DNA of 64,000 bases from Leucobacter sp. G161 (GTDB taxonomy: Bacteria; Actinomycetota; Actinomycetes; Actinomycetales; Microbacteriaceae): the NCBI RefSeq assembly GCF_001482305.1, contig NZ_LOHP01000074.1, forward strand, positions 1 to 64,000. The letters run 5' to 3'. Position 1 is the first letter of the stretch, and each line of letters begins with the position of its first letter. The notes beneath the pieces were generated by a model. It was given only the letters and a program-made list of their open reading frames with translations. It did no database searches and was not told the origin of the DNA. This document shows, one piece after another, positions 45,177-54,318 of the stretch. Made by a program: the position numbers and the translations under genes.

Positions 45177-45256
45177 ATGAGGCGGCGTCTACTTATGAGA
45201 AATTCGTAGACGTTCGAAATCGCCATTATTGGCGAGCCCATTTCCAATGGAGCTGA

Positions 45257-46627
<1,371 letters not shown>

Positions 46628-46643
46628 CAGCAGGAATCCAAGC

Positions 46644-46672
46644 GTGACAATTTCGTGATGTTCGGTTAGGCT
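46644..46672 (+). promoter_or_regulatory. promoter of NlpC/P60 gene
   Basis: GTGACA (46644-46649), 17-nt spacer, TAGGCT (46667-46672). The predicted leader of about 60 nt carries a small GCGACC/GGTCGC hairpin before the GTG at 46741. Confidence 0.55.
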
Positions 46673-46740
46673 TGGTCAAGTCTTAGCTTCGCGACCGGTT
46701 CAGGGTCGCAATAAAAGCACCAACGTAAGGTAGATATTTC

Positions 46741-47499
46741 GTGAATTCACAGCCCAGTACCGAGGTCGTAGCTGCGACTCACCCCGCAGCATCGTCCAAG
46801 GCGAAGGTCAAGAAGATCGCACGAGTGAGCGGCGCCGCCGTCTTCACTTTCGCAATGTTCGGCACGCTCGCGCTGCCGGCATACGCGTTCAACGACACGG
46901 AAGCACCGGTCGCGGCAGTCGCCGAATCGCAGTCGATTAAGGTCACCGCCGGTCCCGCGCTTACGCAGATTGATGACATCCCGCTTGAGGTCGACACGTC
47001 GGTCGCTGAGCAGGAGCGTCGCGAGAAGCTTGTCGCTGAGGCCGAGAAGCGCTCCAAGGAGCTCGAAGCAGCGAAGCAGGACGGCGACAAGCCGGCTGGC
47101 GCCGCGGCAGCAGCAGCCCCTACCGCAGCTGAGATCCCCGCCGGTTCGGGAGCAAGTGGCCTCGTGGCGGCAGCGCTCGCGCAGGTTGGCGTGAACCAGG
47201 ACTGCACCGACCTTGTCCAGAACGCACTTGCTGCGATCGGTCAGAGCGAGCGTCGCGACGCTGGCGGTTACGATCACGGCGTGAACGACTTCTTCCGCTA
47301 CGGCGCTTCGGTCGACTACGTGCACGGCACCACGGCGCTCGCCCCCGGCGATCTCCTCATGTGGCCCGGCGCACCTCACGTTGCCATCTACATCGGTGGC
47401 GGCCAGGCCGTGCACGGTGGATGGACCGGCGGCACGACCGTCGTCGCGGGCCTCAGCACGTACGCTGGGTTGCCCACGCAGGTTGTTCGCATGAGCTAA
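46741..47499 (+). CDS. secreted NlpC/P60-family cell-wall hydrolase
   Basis: Exported peptidoglycan peptidase (probably a D,L-endopeptidase), 252 aa. A long basic N-region then membrane/signal segment VSGAAVFTFAMFGTLALPAYAFND (cleavage near residue 50). A charged coiled region (EQERREKLVAEAEKRSKELEAAKQ) precedes an Ala/Pro linker. The NlpC/P60 domain (about 138-252) has the catalytic Cys in NQDCTDLV and His in PHVAIYIGGGQAVH. GTG start. Monocistronic with a strong terminator. Confidence 0.88.
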   Translation: MNSQPSTEVVAATHPAASSKAKVKKIARVSGAAVFTFAMFGTLALPAYAFNDTEAPVAAVAESQSIKVTAGPALTQIDDIPLEVDTSVAEQERREKLVAEAEKRSKELEAAKQDGDKPAGAAAAAAPTAAEIPAGSGASGLVAAALAQVGVNQDCTDLVQNALAAIGQSERRDAGGYDHGVNDFFRYGASVDYVHGTTALAPGDLLMWPGAPHVAIYIGGGQAVHGGWTGGTTVVAGLSTYAGLPTQVVRMS

Positions 47500-47510
47500 A
47501 AGCTTAATCA

Positions 47511-47546
47511 CAAGAGGGGCGCAGCTTACGAGCTGCGCCCCTCTTG
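47511..47546 (+). terminator. terminator after NlpC/P60 gene
   Basis: Perfect 16-bp stem CAAGAGGGGCGCAGCT / AGCTGCGCCCCTCTTG, loop TACG, followed by CGTTTGG. Confidence 0.85.
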
Positions 47547-47666
47547 CGTTTGGGGCTGCGCGCGTGGCGCGCTGGCGTGCCGCTGCGCGTGATTCAGGTC
47601 TGGCCGTCTGTCGGAGCGCGCGCTCGGTGCGCTAGACTCGTTGCTTGGCGCATGCGTGCGCTACCC

Positions 47667-47739
47667 GCCTTGGTAGCTCAGTGGATAGAGCACTTCTCTC
47701 CTAAAGAAGGTGTCGGAGGTTCGATTCCTCTCCAGGGCA
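47667..47739 (+). tRNA. tRNA-Arg (anticodon CCT)
   Basis: A 73-nt cloverleaf. Acceptor GCCTTGG / CCAGGGC, D arm GCTC-AGTGGATA-GAGC, anticodon stem CTTCT / AGAAG with loop CTCCTAA (anticodon CCT, reads AGG), T arm GGAGG-TTCGATT-CCTCT, discriminator A at 47739. CCA is not encoded. Confidence 0.95.
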
Positions 47740-47748
47740 CATTGGATA

Positions 47749-47790
47749 ATGGCCGGAATTTCAGCACTGTGATGCTGGAATTCCGGCCAT
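47749..47790 (+). terminator. terminator after tRNA-Arg
   Basis: An 18-bp stem starting ATGGCCGGAATT and ending AATTCCGGCCAT (one G-T), 6-nt loop, followed by a T-rich ATTTACTTTTCT. The 200-nt stretch from here to 47991 shows no gene. Confidence 0.85.
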
Positions 47791-47990
47791 ATTTACTTTT
47801 CTGTGGGCTGTCGCTCGGCGTCGGCGTCGATGACGTTGCCGGGGTCGATAGCGGCACGAGGATCCAGGCTTGTCGACCGATGCGAACATGACGTACAGTT
47901 GTGGCATTGTTGTGTGGCTCACGGACACGTTGGGGTGTTCACTCATGGAGCGGGCCTGCTGGTGGGATTCCAGAGCTGAGAGGTGCCGAG

Positions 47991-48794
47991 ATGGAGATTG
48001 TGCAGACCTTGACGGTGCTTGACGAGGCGGCAGACGCGCTCGATCGGACGGTCAGCGAGTTGCCGCCCCGCAGGTGGTTGCGGCCGACGCCCGCGCGTGG
48101 CTGGAACATTGCGAACCAGATAGGGCACCTCGCATGGAGCGACGAGCTGTCGCTGCAAGCGTTGCAGCGCGATCCCGGGTTTGCGCAGTTCGTCGCCCGG
48201 GTTGCATCCAGCGATGTGAGCGGCTTCATCGATAGGGGCGCGCGTGAGCGCGCGACCCTGCCGGTCCCACAGTTGCTACGCGAGTGGCGTGCGGGCCGCG
48301 AGTCGCTTCGGCAGGCCTTTGCGGAGGCCGACCCGTCAGACCGAATCGCGTGGCTGGGGTCGCCGATGCTGCCGCGCACGATGGCCGACATGCGCATTGT
48401 GGAGACGTGGGCCCACGCCGTCGATGTCTTCGATGCACTCGGGCAAGAGATGCCGCCGGTGGCCGGCGTCGCGACCGTGGTGAAGATGGGCATTCGAACG
48501 CGCGAATCCTCGTTCCGGGTTCGCCAGATCGAGATTCCGGAGGCCCCGGTGCGGGTGGAGTTAGCGCTGCCAGACGGAGCGCGTGTTGATTACGGCCCCG
48601 CAGATGCCCCCGAACGGATTCTCGGGAGCGCCTGGGGGTTCGCGGCGGTCGTGACCCAGCGCAGGAACGTCGCCGACGTTGAACTCGAAGTGGTGGGCGG
48701 TGGTGCTGCGCGGTGGATGCGCATCGCGCAGGCGTTTGGTGGCGCCCCAACGAACGGACCCTCTCCCGGGGTGCGGTTGGAGTGGCATCGCTGA
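47991..48794 (+). CDS. TIGR03084-type DinB/MDMPI-fold metal-binding protein (paralogue 1)
   Basis: A 267-aa cytosolic protein with an N-terminal four-helix DinB/maleylpyruvate-isomerase-like metal-binding domain (His in NQIGHLAW, Glu and His in IVETWAHAVDVFDAL), then a beta-rich C-terminal domain. The family is common in actinobacteria near acyl-CoA genes but its reaction is unknown; isomerase or thiol-dependent activity is only a guess. ATG 47991 with GAGAGG upstream. A close paralogue lies at 50543, flanking the acyl-CoA ligase. Confidence 0.78.
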   Translation: MEIVQTLTVLDEAADALDRTVSELPPRRWLRPTPARGWNIANQIGHLAWSDELSLQALQRDPGFAQFVARVASSDVSGFIDRGARERATLPVPQLLREWRAGRESLRQAFAEADPSDRIAWLGSPMLPRTMADMRIVETWAHAVDVFDALGQEMPPVAGVATVVKMGIRTRESSFRVRQIEIPEAPVRVELALPDGARVDYGPADAPERILGSAWGFAAVVTQRRNVADVELEVVGGGAARWMRIAQAFGGAPTNGPSPGVRLEWHR

Positions 48795-48805
48795 ACCACG
48801 TGCCG

Positions 48806-50377
48806 CTACGTCGATGAGGCAGTGGGCGTGAGGTCTTTGACCCACTCCCGCAACTCCACCTTCCGCACTTTTCCGGTTGCGGTGAGCGGGAGGGACTCGA
48901 CGAAGAAATACTGGCGGGGGATCTTGAACCCGGCGAGCGTGTCGCGCGCGTGCTGATCCAAGCGTTTGGCGAGCGCCGCTGTGTCGTCCGTGTTGCTGCC
49001 ATGGGGAACCACGATCGCGGTGACCGCTTCGCCCCAGTAGTCGTGCGGTGTGCCGATCACTGACACGTCAGCAACGCCCTCGTGGGTGTACAGCGCCTGT
49101 TCGACCTCGATGGGGTAGACGTTCTCCCCGCCCGTGATGACCATGTCTTTCTTGCGGTCTACGAGGTAGTAAAAACCTTCGCCATCGACGCGCGCGAGGT
49201 CGCCAGAGTAGAACCATCCGTCCCGGAAGGATTCGGTATTCGCGTCGGTGCGGTTCCAATACCCGCTGAACACGGATGGGCCGCGGATGATGAGCTCGCC
49301 AACCGTCTCGGCAGGGACGTCTGCGCCGGCCTCGTCGACGACGCGGAAGTCGACGTGGTTCGACGGCTTCCCGATTGACCCTGCCTTCGTCGTGATGAAC
49401 TCGCTTGAGAGGATCGCGGCTGCCGCGGCGGTCTCGGTCATGCCGAACCCCTCGATGAAGGCCATTCCCTTCGCCTGGAGCGCTTCAATCACGGGAATTG
49501 GGCACGGTGCTCCGCCGCTAATAGCCACCTGGAGTGAACTCGTGTCGTGTATGTCGAGCTCTCCGGAGCGGAGGATCGCCGTCCACATCGTGGGAACCGC
49601 GAATGCGGTGGTGCACGCATACTTCTCGACTGCGGTTGCCCATGTGGCGGGGGCGAACGCTTCCAGGATGTAATTACTGCCGCCCCAGTAGACGGTCGGC
49701 AGGGTGTATACCGCGAGCCCTCCGATGTGGAACAGCGGTGCCGCAACGAGGTTGCGGTTGTGGTGGTTGATCCCTGCCTCTGCATTGTTGTGGTACAGCG
49801 AGACCCAGAACAGGTTGGTGTGGGTAATCATCGCGCCCTTCGGCCGGCCTGTGGTGCCCGAGGTGTACATGAGGAGGGTGGGGCTCTCCGGATCCATATT
49901 GGGCAGCGCCTCAAGCGGATCACCATCGCTGATGAGGTCTTCGAATGCGCTGTGGGTCTGTGTTCGGCGTTCGGCCGCGGTGAGGAGCGGGATAACTTCC
50001 TCGATGATGGTGCCCTCCTTCGCCGCTGACACGACCTCAAGTAGGGGAGTCGAAGCAAACACGAGCTTCGCCCCGGCGTCATCGAGAATGTAGTGCATCT
50101 CTGGGGCTGTGAGGCGGTGGTTGATCATCACGGTGATCGCCCCTAGCTTGGCGAGCGCGAACATGAGCTCGAGCATCGCGGGGCTATTCAGGCTGCACAG
50201 TGCAACCCGGTCGCCGGCCTCGACCCCACGGGAGCGCAGCGAGGACGCCAGGCGCGTGGTGCGTTCGTCGAGTTCTCGAAACGTGTAGGAGACTTCGGTG
50301 TCTACGTCCACGAGCGCGGGCCGGCCGCCGATGCGCTGTGAGTGGATGCTCAGCCATTGTCCGAGTGGAACGCTCAT
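48806..50377 (-). CDS. AMP-dependent acyl-CoA synthetase (long-chain type)
   Basis: ANL-family acid:CoA ligase, 523 aa. It has LLMYTSGTTGRPKGAMITHTN, FGMTETAAA, WFYSGDLARVDGEGFYYLVDRKKDMVITGGENVYP and the catalytic Lys in LPLTATGKVRKVELR. ATG 50377 is preceded by GGGAG; the frame upstream to 50422 is rejected. It lies between two TIGR03084-type paralogues, convergent with the first and divergent from the second across a palindromic operator, so it is probably co-regulated with them. Confidence 0.92.
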   Translation of the reverse strand: MSVPLGQWLSIHSQRIGGRPALVDVDTEVSYTFRELDERTTRLASSLRSRGVEAGDRVALCSLNSPAMLELMFALAKLGAITVMINHRLTAPEMHYILDDAGAKLVFASTPLLEVVSAAKEGTIIEEVIPLLTAAERRTQTHSAFEDLISDGDPLEALPNMDPESPTLLMYTSGTTGRPKGAMITHTNLFWVSLYHNNAEAGINHHNRNLVAAPLFHIGGLAVYTLPTVYWGGSNYILEAFAPATWATAVEKYACTTAFAVPTMWTAILRSGELDIHDTSSLQVAISGGAPCPIPVIEALQAKGMAFIEGFGMTETAAAAAILSSEFITTKAGSIGKPSNHVDFRVVDEAGADVPAETVGELIIRGPSVFSGYWNRTDANTESFRDGWFYSGDLARVDGEGFYYLVDRKKDMVITGGENVYPIEVEQALYTHEGVADVSVIGTPHDYWGEAVTAIVVPHGSNTDDTAALAKRLDQHARDTLAGFKIPRQYFFVESLPLTATGKVRKVELREWVKDLTPTASST

Positions 50378-50469
50378 GATTATTCTCCCTTGAATGATCA
50401 AGCCGATGACCACTCCGGGCATGGGTAGTGAAATCGGCGTTCCTTCGCTACTGTATGTGAAGGGACAAT

Positions 50470-50489
50470 AACAATCAAGGATGATTGTT
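50470..50489. promoter_or_regulatory. palindromic operator between acyl-CoA ligase and TIGR03084-type gene
   Basis: AACAATC-AAGGAT-GATTGTT: perfect 7-bp arms, 6-nt centre, AT-rich in a GC-rich surrounding, in the divergent promoter. No regulator gene lies nearby. Confidence 0.6.
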
Positions 50490-50542
50490 TTGCTCGCAAG
50501 AGCCGAAGCTATCTTCCTGCCGACCGATGGGCTGTGATGGGC

Positions 50543-51334
50543 ATGGATATCGTGGACGCCGTACAGATTCTCAATGAGTCGTCTGACCTGCTGGACAGCA
50601 CGGTCGCGCGGCTCGAAGGCGCGGACTGGCTACGGTCGACGCCGGCTGAGGGGTGGACCGTCGCCGACCAGATTGGGCACCTGACCTGGACCGACGAGAT
50701 CTCGCTGCAGGCACTCACGGACCCCGTCGCGTTTCAGCGGCTCGCGGAGGAGGTTGCGAGCGCCGCCGACGCGGGATTTGTGGATCGTGGTGCGCACGAG
50801 CTCGCGGCGCTCCCCGCAGCTGACCTGCTGGCCCGGTGGCGTCGTGCGCGCCGCGAGCTGAGCGAGGGACTGCTCGCAGCGGATCCCGGCGGCAAGATAC
50901 CGTGGTTTGGCCCGCCGATGCGCCCGATTACCATGGCGACAGCCCGCACGATGGAGACCTGGGCGCATTCACTCGACGTGTTCGACACGTTCGGAATCGA
51001 GTTCCCCGAGACCTCCGCACTCTGGGCCGTGGCACGTATCGGCGTGCGCACCCGCGACTTCGCGTTCCGCCTGCGCAGCCTCGCCGCCCCGGGGGACGTC
51101 AGGGTCGAGCTCGACATGCCTGGGGGTGAGCGCTTTGAGGACGGCCCGGAGGATGCTCCGGACCGGGTGGTCGGCTCTGGCTGGGGCTTCGCAGCCGTGG
51201 TGACCCAGCGGCGAAACCTGGCGGACGTCGACCTTGCGGCTGTGGGCGACGGCGCGAGTACCTGGATGGGAGTGGCTCAGGCCTTCGCCGGCGCACCGAC
51301 CGCTGGACCCGCGCCAGGAGAGCGGCTCGCCTAG
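50543..51334 (+). CDS. TIGR03084-type DinB/MDMPI-fold metal-binding protein (paralogue 2)
   Basis: A 263-aa paralogue of the protein at 47991, with the same candidate ligands (DQIGHLTW; METWAHSLDVFDTF), the same GxRTRxxxFRxR segment and GWGFAAVVTQRRN-x-ADV ending. ATG 50543 is chosen because MDIVDAVQILNES aligns with MEIVQTLTVLDEA of the paralogue. It is divergent from the acyl-CoA ligase and followed, 80 nt on, by an acyl-CoA dehydrogenase, so a role with CoA-bound acids is likely but undefined. Confidence 0.78.
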   Translation: MDIVDAVQILNESSDLLDSTVARLEGADWLRSTPAEGWTVADQIGHLTWTDEISLQALTDPVAFQRLAEEVASAADAGFVDRGAHELAALPAADLLARWRRARRELSEGLLAADPGGKIPWFGPPMRPITMATARTMETWAHSLDVFDTFGIEFPETSALWAVARIGVRTRDFAFRLRSLAAPGDVRVELDMPGGERFEDGPEDAPDRVVGSGWGFAAVVTQRRNLADVDLAAVGDGASTWMGVAQAFAGAPTAGPAPGERLA

Positions 51335-51414
51335 CGACGTCGCTCCGCGAGCGCGGTGCACAAGCGGCTTGGCCGCACACAGAGAACACCAGGAAGACGA
51401 ACGGCGGGATTGGC

Positions 51415-52623
51415 ATGTTGAATCAGTATGAGGCTGAGGTTATTGGCCGGGACGAGCTCGCGGAGCTCAAACAGGTGACGAAGCAGTTCGTCGCGGCCGA
51501 GGTGCTCCCAGAGCAGACCGAATGGGAGCGTGATGGTGCGATCCCGCGGGCTCTGCATCGCGCGGCCGGTGACCTGGGGCTCATCGGTGCTGGATTTCCT
51601 GAGGCTGTTGGCGGCGGGGGAGGCGGGCTGCTCGCCACCGTCGCGATCACTGAGGCCGGGGACGAGGCAGGGATGTCGGGCGGGGTGTATGCGTCGCTGT
51701 TTACTGCCGGTATCGCGGTGCCGCACATGGTGCTCGCCGGGAGCGCAGAGCAGATCGATCGTTTCGTGCGGCCGACGCTCGCCGGAGAGCTCATCGGGTC
51801 GCTGGCAATTACTGAACCAAGTGGGGGCAGTGACGTGGGGCACCTGCGTGCACGTGCCGAGCGGGAAGACGATCACTACGTCATCAGCGGGTCGAAGACG
51901 TTCATCACCTCGGCGACCCGTGCGGACTTCGTGACCACTGCGGTTCGCACGGGCGGCCCCGGCGCCCGGGGAGTCTCCCTCGTCGTGGTGCCCACTGACA
52001 CTCCAGGCTTCGGCGTCGCGAAGAAGTTGGAAAAAATGGGATGGCGCGCGTCCGACACCGCAGAACTCTTCTACGACCGTGTCCGAGTTCCCGCGTCGAT
52101 GCTCATTGGCGAAGAGGGAGCGGGGTTTGCGTACATCTCGCACGGGTTCGTGAGTGAGCGGGTGAGCCTTGCTGTCCAGGCGTACGCGAGTGCGCAGCGA
52201 GCGCTGGATCTCACCGTTCAGTGGTGCCGCGACCGCGAAACCTTTGGGAAGCCGCTCATTGCTCGCGATACGGTGCAGGCGAAACTCGCGGAGATGGCGA
52301 GGCGCGTTGATGTTGCGCGTGTGTATACGCGGCGTGTGGCTGAGCGGTGGGATGAGTTCACGGCTGCGGGTGCCGCGGCGGCGCCCGAGGGAGACGCCGA
52401 GGGCCTGAATATCGTGTCTGCGGCGGCGTTCGCGAAGAATACTGCGACGATCAACGGTGAATGGGTCAACCGTGAAGCGGTGCAGTTGTTTGGCGGTATG
52501 GGATTTATGGCCGAGAGCGAGGTCGAGCGGATCTATCGCGATAGCCCCGTTCTGGCTATTGGCGGCGGCACAGTTGAGATCCTCACGACGCTGGCGGGGA
52601 AACATCTCGGGTACCAGCCCTAA
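51415..52623 (+). CDS. acyl-CoA dehydrogenase
   Basis: FAD-dependent acyl-CoA dehydrogenase, 402 aa. It has LAITEPSGGSDVGHLRARAE (about residue 128), GSKTFITSATRADF, the C-terminal helical domain with RETFGKPLIARDTVQAKLAEMARR, LFGGMGFMAESEVERIYRD, and terminal IGGGTVEILTTL. It probably acts on the product of the nearby ligase. Ribosome binding site is weak. A perfect 12-bp hairpin follows the stop. Confidence 0.9.
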   Translation: MLNQYEAEVIGRDELAELKQVTKQFVAAEVLPEQTEWERDGAIPRALHRAAGDLGLIGAGFPEAVGGGGGGLLATVAITEAGDEAGMSGGVYASLFTAGIAVPHMVLAGSAEQIDRFVRPTLAGELIGSLAITEPSGGSDVGHLRARAEREDDHYVISGSKTFITSATRADFVTTAVRTGGPGARGVSLVVVPTDTPGFGVAKKLEKMGWRASDTAELFYDRVRVPASMLIGEEGAGFAYISHGFVSERVSLAVQAYASAQRALDLTVQWCRDRETFGKPLIARDTVQAKLAEMARRVDVARVYTRRVAERWDEFTAAGAAAAPEGDAEGLNIVSAAAFAKNTATINGEWVNREAVQLFGGMGFMAESEVERIYRDSPVLAIGGGTVEILTTLAGKHLGYQP

Positions 52624-52651
52624 GTGACTGTGGCTGCCTCTGGCGGGCGCC

Positions 52652-52682
52652 GGCATCGCGGCGGAGTCGTCGCCGCGATGCC
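52652..52682 (+). terminator. terminator before the metal-transport regulon
   Basis: GGCATCGCGGCG pairs perfectly with CGCCGCGATGCC across a 7-nt loop, 28 nt after the acyl-CoA dehydrogenase stop. Confidence 0.75.
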
Positions 52683-52694
52683 TCACAAGTGATT

Positions 52695-52725
52695 ACTTGC
52701 GCAAGTGATTGAATGTCACTATGCT
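52695..52725 (+). promoter_or_regulatory. CorA-operon promoter overlapped by ACTTGCGCAAGT palindrome
   Basis: The perfect 12-bp palindrome ACTTGCGCAAGT (52695-52706) contains the probable -35 TTGCGC; 16 nt later comes TATGCT (52720-52725) as -10. A repressor bound here would block the -35. The same core (TTGCGCAA) occurs at 56919-56930 and 60196-60207, next to the ArsR gene. Confidence 0.7.
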
Positions 52726-52740
52726 GATGAGTGCGCTTCG

Positions 52741-52882
52741 TTCGGTGAGGCTCTTGCGTGAACACAGGCCACTGATCTGACGACATCGAGAGATGCCCAA
52801 GGTTAGGACAGGCACCCTCGGCTTAAGGGGGCTGCCCAAGGTGGCTGCACTACGACTACGTCACGCAATGCCGAAGCTCTGA
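52741..52882 (+). ncRNA. M-box (ykoK) Mg2+ riboswitch
   Basis: The leader of the CorA operon follows the M-box plan. GGTGAGGCTC at the 5' side and CCGAAGCTC at the 3' side frame the aptamer. TTGCGTGA (52754-52761) pairs perfectly with TCACGCAA (52861-52868). ACAGGCCACTG is followed by a CATC-GAGA-GATG tetraloop hairpin (52784-52795), and CTGATCT (52772-52778) can pair with AGGACAG (52805-52811). A CACCCTCGGCTTAAGGGGG arm and GGTGGCTGCA come next. A small GAGCC-AAC-GGGCTC-like hairpin near 52901-52916 may be the expression platform. High Mg2+ is expected to switch off the downstream operon. Confidence 0.88.
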
Positions 52883-52946
52883 CATGGAAGCGCGTTGTCC
52901 CCGAGCCAACGGGCTCATTTGGCGTGCCCTGAGAGGAACAAGCGGT

Positions 52947-53264
52947 ATGCGCACAGCACTCTACGAACAGCCCCTGCAGGCGGGGGGATCCGCCCCCGTC
53001 GCCGCAGAACGGCCGACAACCGCGGTCCTGCCGCAGGGAGGACCGACCCGGTGGCGGAGCCAGTTCTTCACGGACACACGTACGCCCGGAGGGAAGAAGC
53101 AGCGAGCTACGCGGTACGAGCGATTCACCACTCGGATGGTGCTCGTCAGCAGCGTCATCATGCTCGGCGTAACCGCGACTCTGCACGTCATCAACTATGA
53201 CCTTGAGACGAAGACCTCGTCGACGTCCGGCACACACGGCGGCTTCTATAAGGAAGGCGAGTAG
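52947..53264 (+). CDS. small single-span membrane protein, first gene of CorA operon
   Basis: No family recognised. It has 105 aa from ATG 52947, about 65 nt after the M-box. A hydrophilic N-terminal half with a basic patch (GGKKQRATRYERFTTR) precedes one membrane span (MVLVSSVIMLGVTATLHVI, about residues 63-82), then a short tail (NYDLETKTSSTSGTHGGFYKEGE). Basic residues before the span suggest the N-terminus is inside. The operon position suggests a partner of the CorA-like proteins; that is inference. Confidence 0.75.
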   Translation: MRTALYEQPLQAGGSAPVAAERPTTAVLPQGGPTRWRSQFFTDTRTPGGKKQRATRYERFTTRMVLVSSVIMLGVTATLHVINYDLETKTSSTSGTHGGFYKEGE

Positions 53265-53328
53265 GCGTCCAGCCTCCCAGCCACATCGTGAGCGCGGAAT
53301 GCCGCGTCCAATCAGGAAGTGAAAGTTA

Positions 53329-54279
53329 ATGAACAATGAGTACGGAACGACGGCGCTGGCGGGCGACGTCCAATCCCTCAACGGCGGCCGGTGGCAGCGC
53401 GTGCGTGGGGAAAGCTCTCGCGTGCATGCTGACCTGCGTGCGGAGTTTGGGGTCGACTTTGAAGATGCTGCCTCCTCCTCGTTCAGCACCGAGAATGGGC
53501 TGAGTTACCTGCCCATCACCTACGTGGCCAGTTCCGCCGAGGGTTACAGCACCACGCGGATTATGCTCGCCATCAGCGATTCGATCGTCGTGACGATAGA
53601 GCCGAGCGCATCAGCTGCCGCGCTCGACCTCGCGGTCGCACGGATGGCGCGCGACGGACGCGAAGACGACAGCGCCGTGGAGATCGTCGCGAGCATCCTG
53701 CAAGCCGTTGCCGATACGACCGACGAGCTCGTGAGCTCAATGAGTCAGGGCACCGAGCGGATGATGATCGAGACGGGGGCGATTCTGCAGAGCCTCGAGG
53801 CGAAGAAGTCACGCGAGTTTGGGGTGAGTGATGTCACCTACACCCAGCAGGAGCTCGCAGACATGGAGTCGCTGCTCTCGCACTGCATGGAGAGCCAGCT
53901 CGCGCTCGCAGAGGCCGCGCGGCACCTGCGGGCGAAGCTCTGGGGCCTCGGACTTGAGACCCGGTCGGATTTGAGCAGGCTCATCGAAGATATCGTCGCC
54001 ATCGAGCCCCACATCGAATTTGTGCACGACCGAGTGCGCCTGCTGCAGCAGACGAACAACCTCGCGCTCAACGTGAAGCAGAACCAGATTATCAAGGTCT
54101 TCTCCGTGGTCACCGCCGTATTCCTGCCGGTGATGCTGCTCTCGACGTACTACAGCATGAACTTCGAAAACATGCCGATCCTGTCGTGGCAGTACGCCGA
54201 GCCGATGGTCATCGTGCTCAGCTTCCTCTTCGCGCTTGCCCCGCTCTTCTACGTGCGGTGGCGCGGCTGGCTGCGCTAG
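53329..54279 (+). CDS. CorA-like divalent cation transporter, SMN variant (CorA-1)
   Basis: A 316-aa CorA-superfamily protein: cytosolic alpha/beta N-domain (residues about 1-140), long stalk helices (about 145-250), TM1 (NQIIKVFSVVTAVFLPVMLLSTY), the pore loop and TM2, ending YVRWRGWLR. The signature reads YSMNFENMP: the usual GMN is SMN at about 276-278, while the following ENMP is kept. In CorA the GMN triad forms the outer selectivity filter, so selectivity or activity may differ. It is led by an M-box and a TTGCGCAA operator and followed by a small membrane protein and two more paralogues. Confidence 0.87.
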   Translation: MNNEYGTTALAGDVQSLNGGRWQRVRGESSRVHADLRAEFGVDFEDAASSSFSTENGLSYLPITYVASSAEGYSTTRIMLAISDSIVVTIEPSASAAALDLAVARMARDGREDDSAVEIVASILQAVADTTDELVSSMSQGTERMMIETGAILQSLEAKKSREFGVSDVTYTQQELADMESLLSHCMESQLALAEAARHLRAKLWGLGLETRSDLSRLIEDIVAIEPHIEFVHDRVRLLQQTNNLALNVKQNQIIKVFSVVTAVFLPVMLLSTYYSMNFENMPILSWQYAEPMVIVLSFLFALAPLFYVRWRGWLR

Positions 54280-54318
54280 GCCACAGACTTTCCCAACTAC
54301 TCAGCAAAGGAACCACTC

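Noticed and set aside
45186-45235. Dyads before gdhA as a nitrogen-regulator (AmtR/GlnR) site or riboswitch
   Set aside because: Neither the CGTCTAC/GTAGACG pair nor the TCGCCA/TGGCGA hairpin matches a known consensus; noted only in the gdhA entry.
46664-46685. Possible DtxR/IdeR box TTAGGCTTGGTCAAG
   Set aside because: It lacks the second half-site; TAGGCT fits better as a -10 box.
46673-46740. Possible c-di-AMP (ydaO) riboswitch before the NlpC/P60 gene
   Set aside because: The leader is only about 60-70 nt with one small hairpin and lacks the conserved ydaO blocks.
47544-47891. 115-aa plus-strand ORF
   Set aside because: It runs through the tRNA-Arg gene and its terminator, so it is not coding.
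52803-53489. Minus-strand 228-aa ORF across the M-box and first small gene
   Set aside because: Shadow of the riboswitch leader and plus-strand genes; Arg/Ser/Pro-rich with no domain or start signals.
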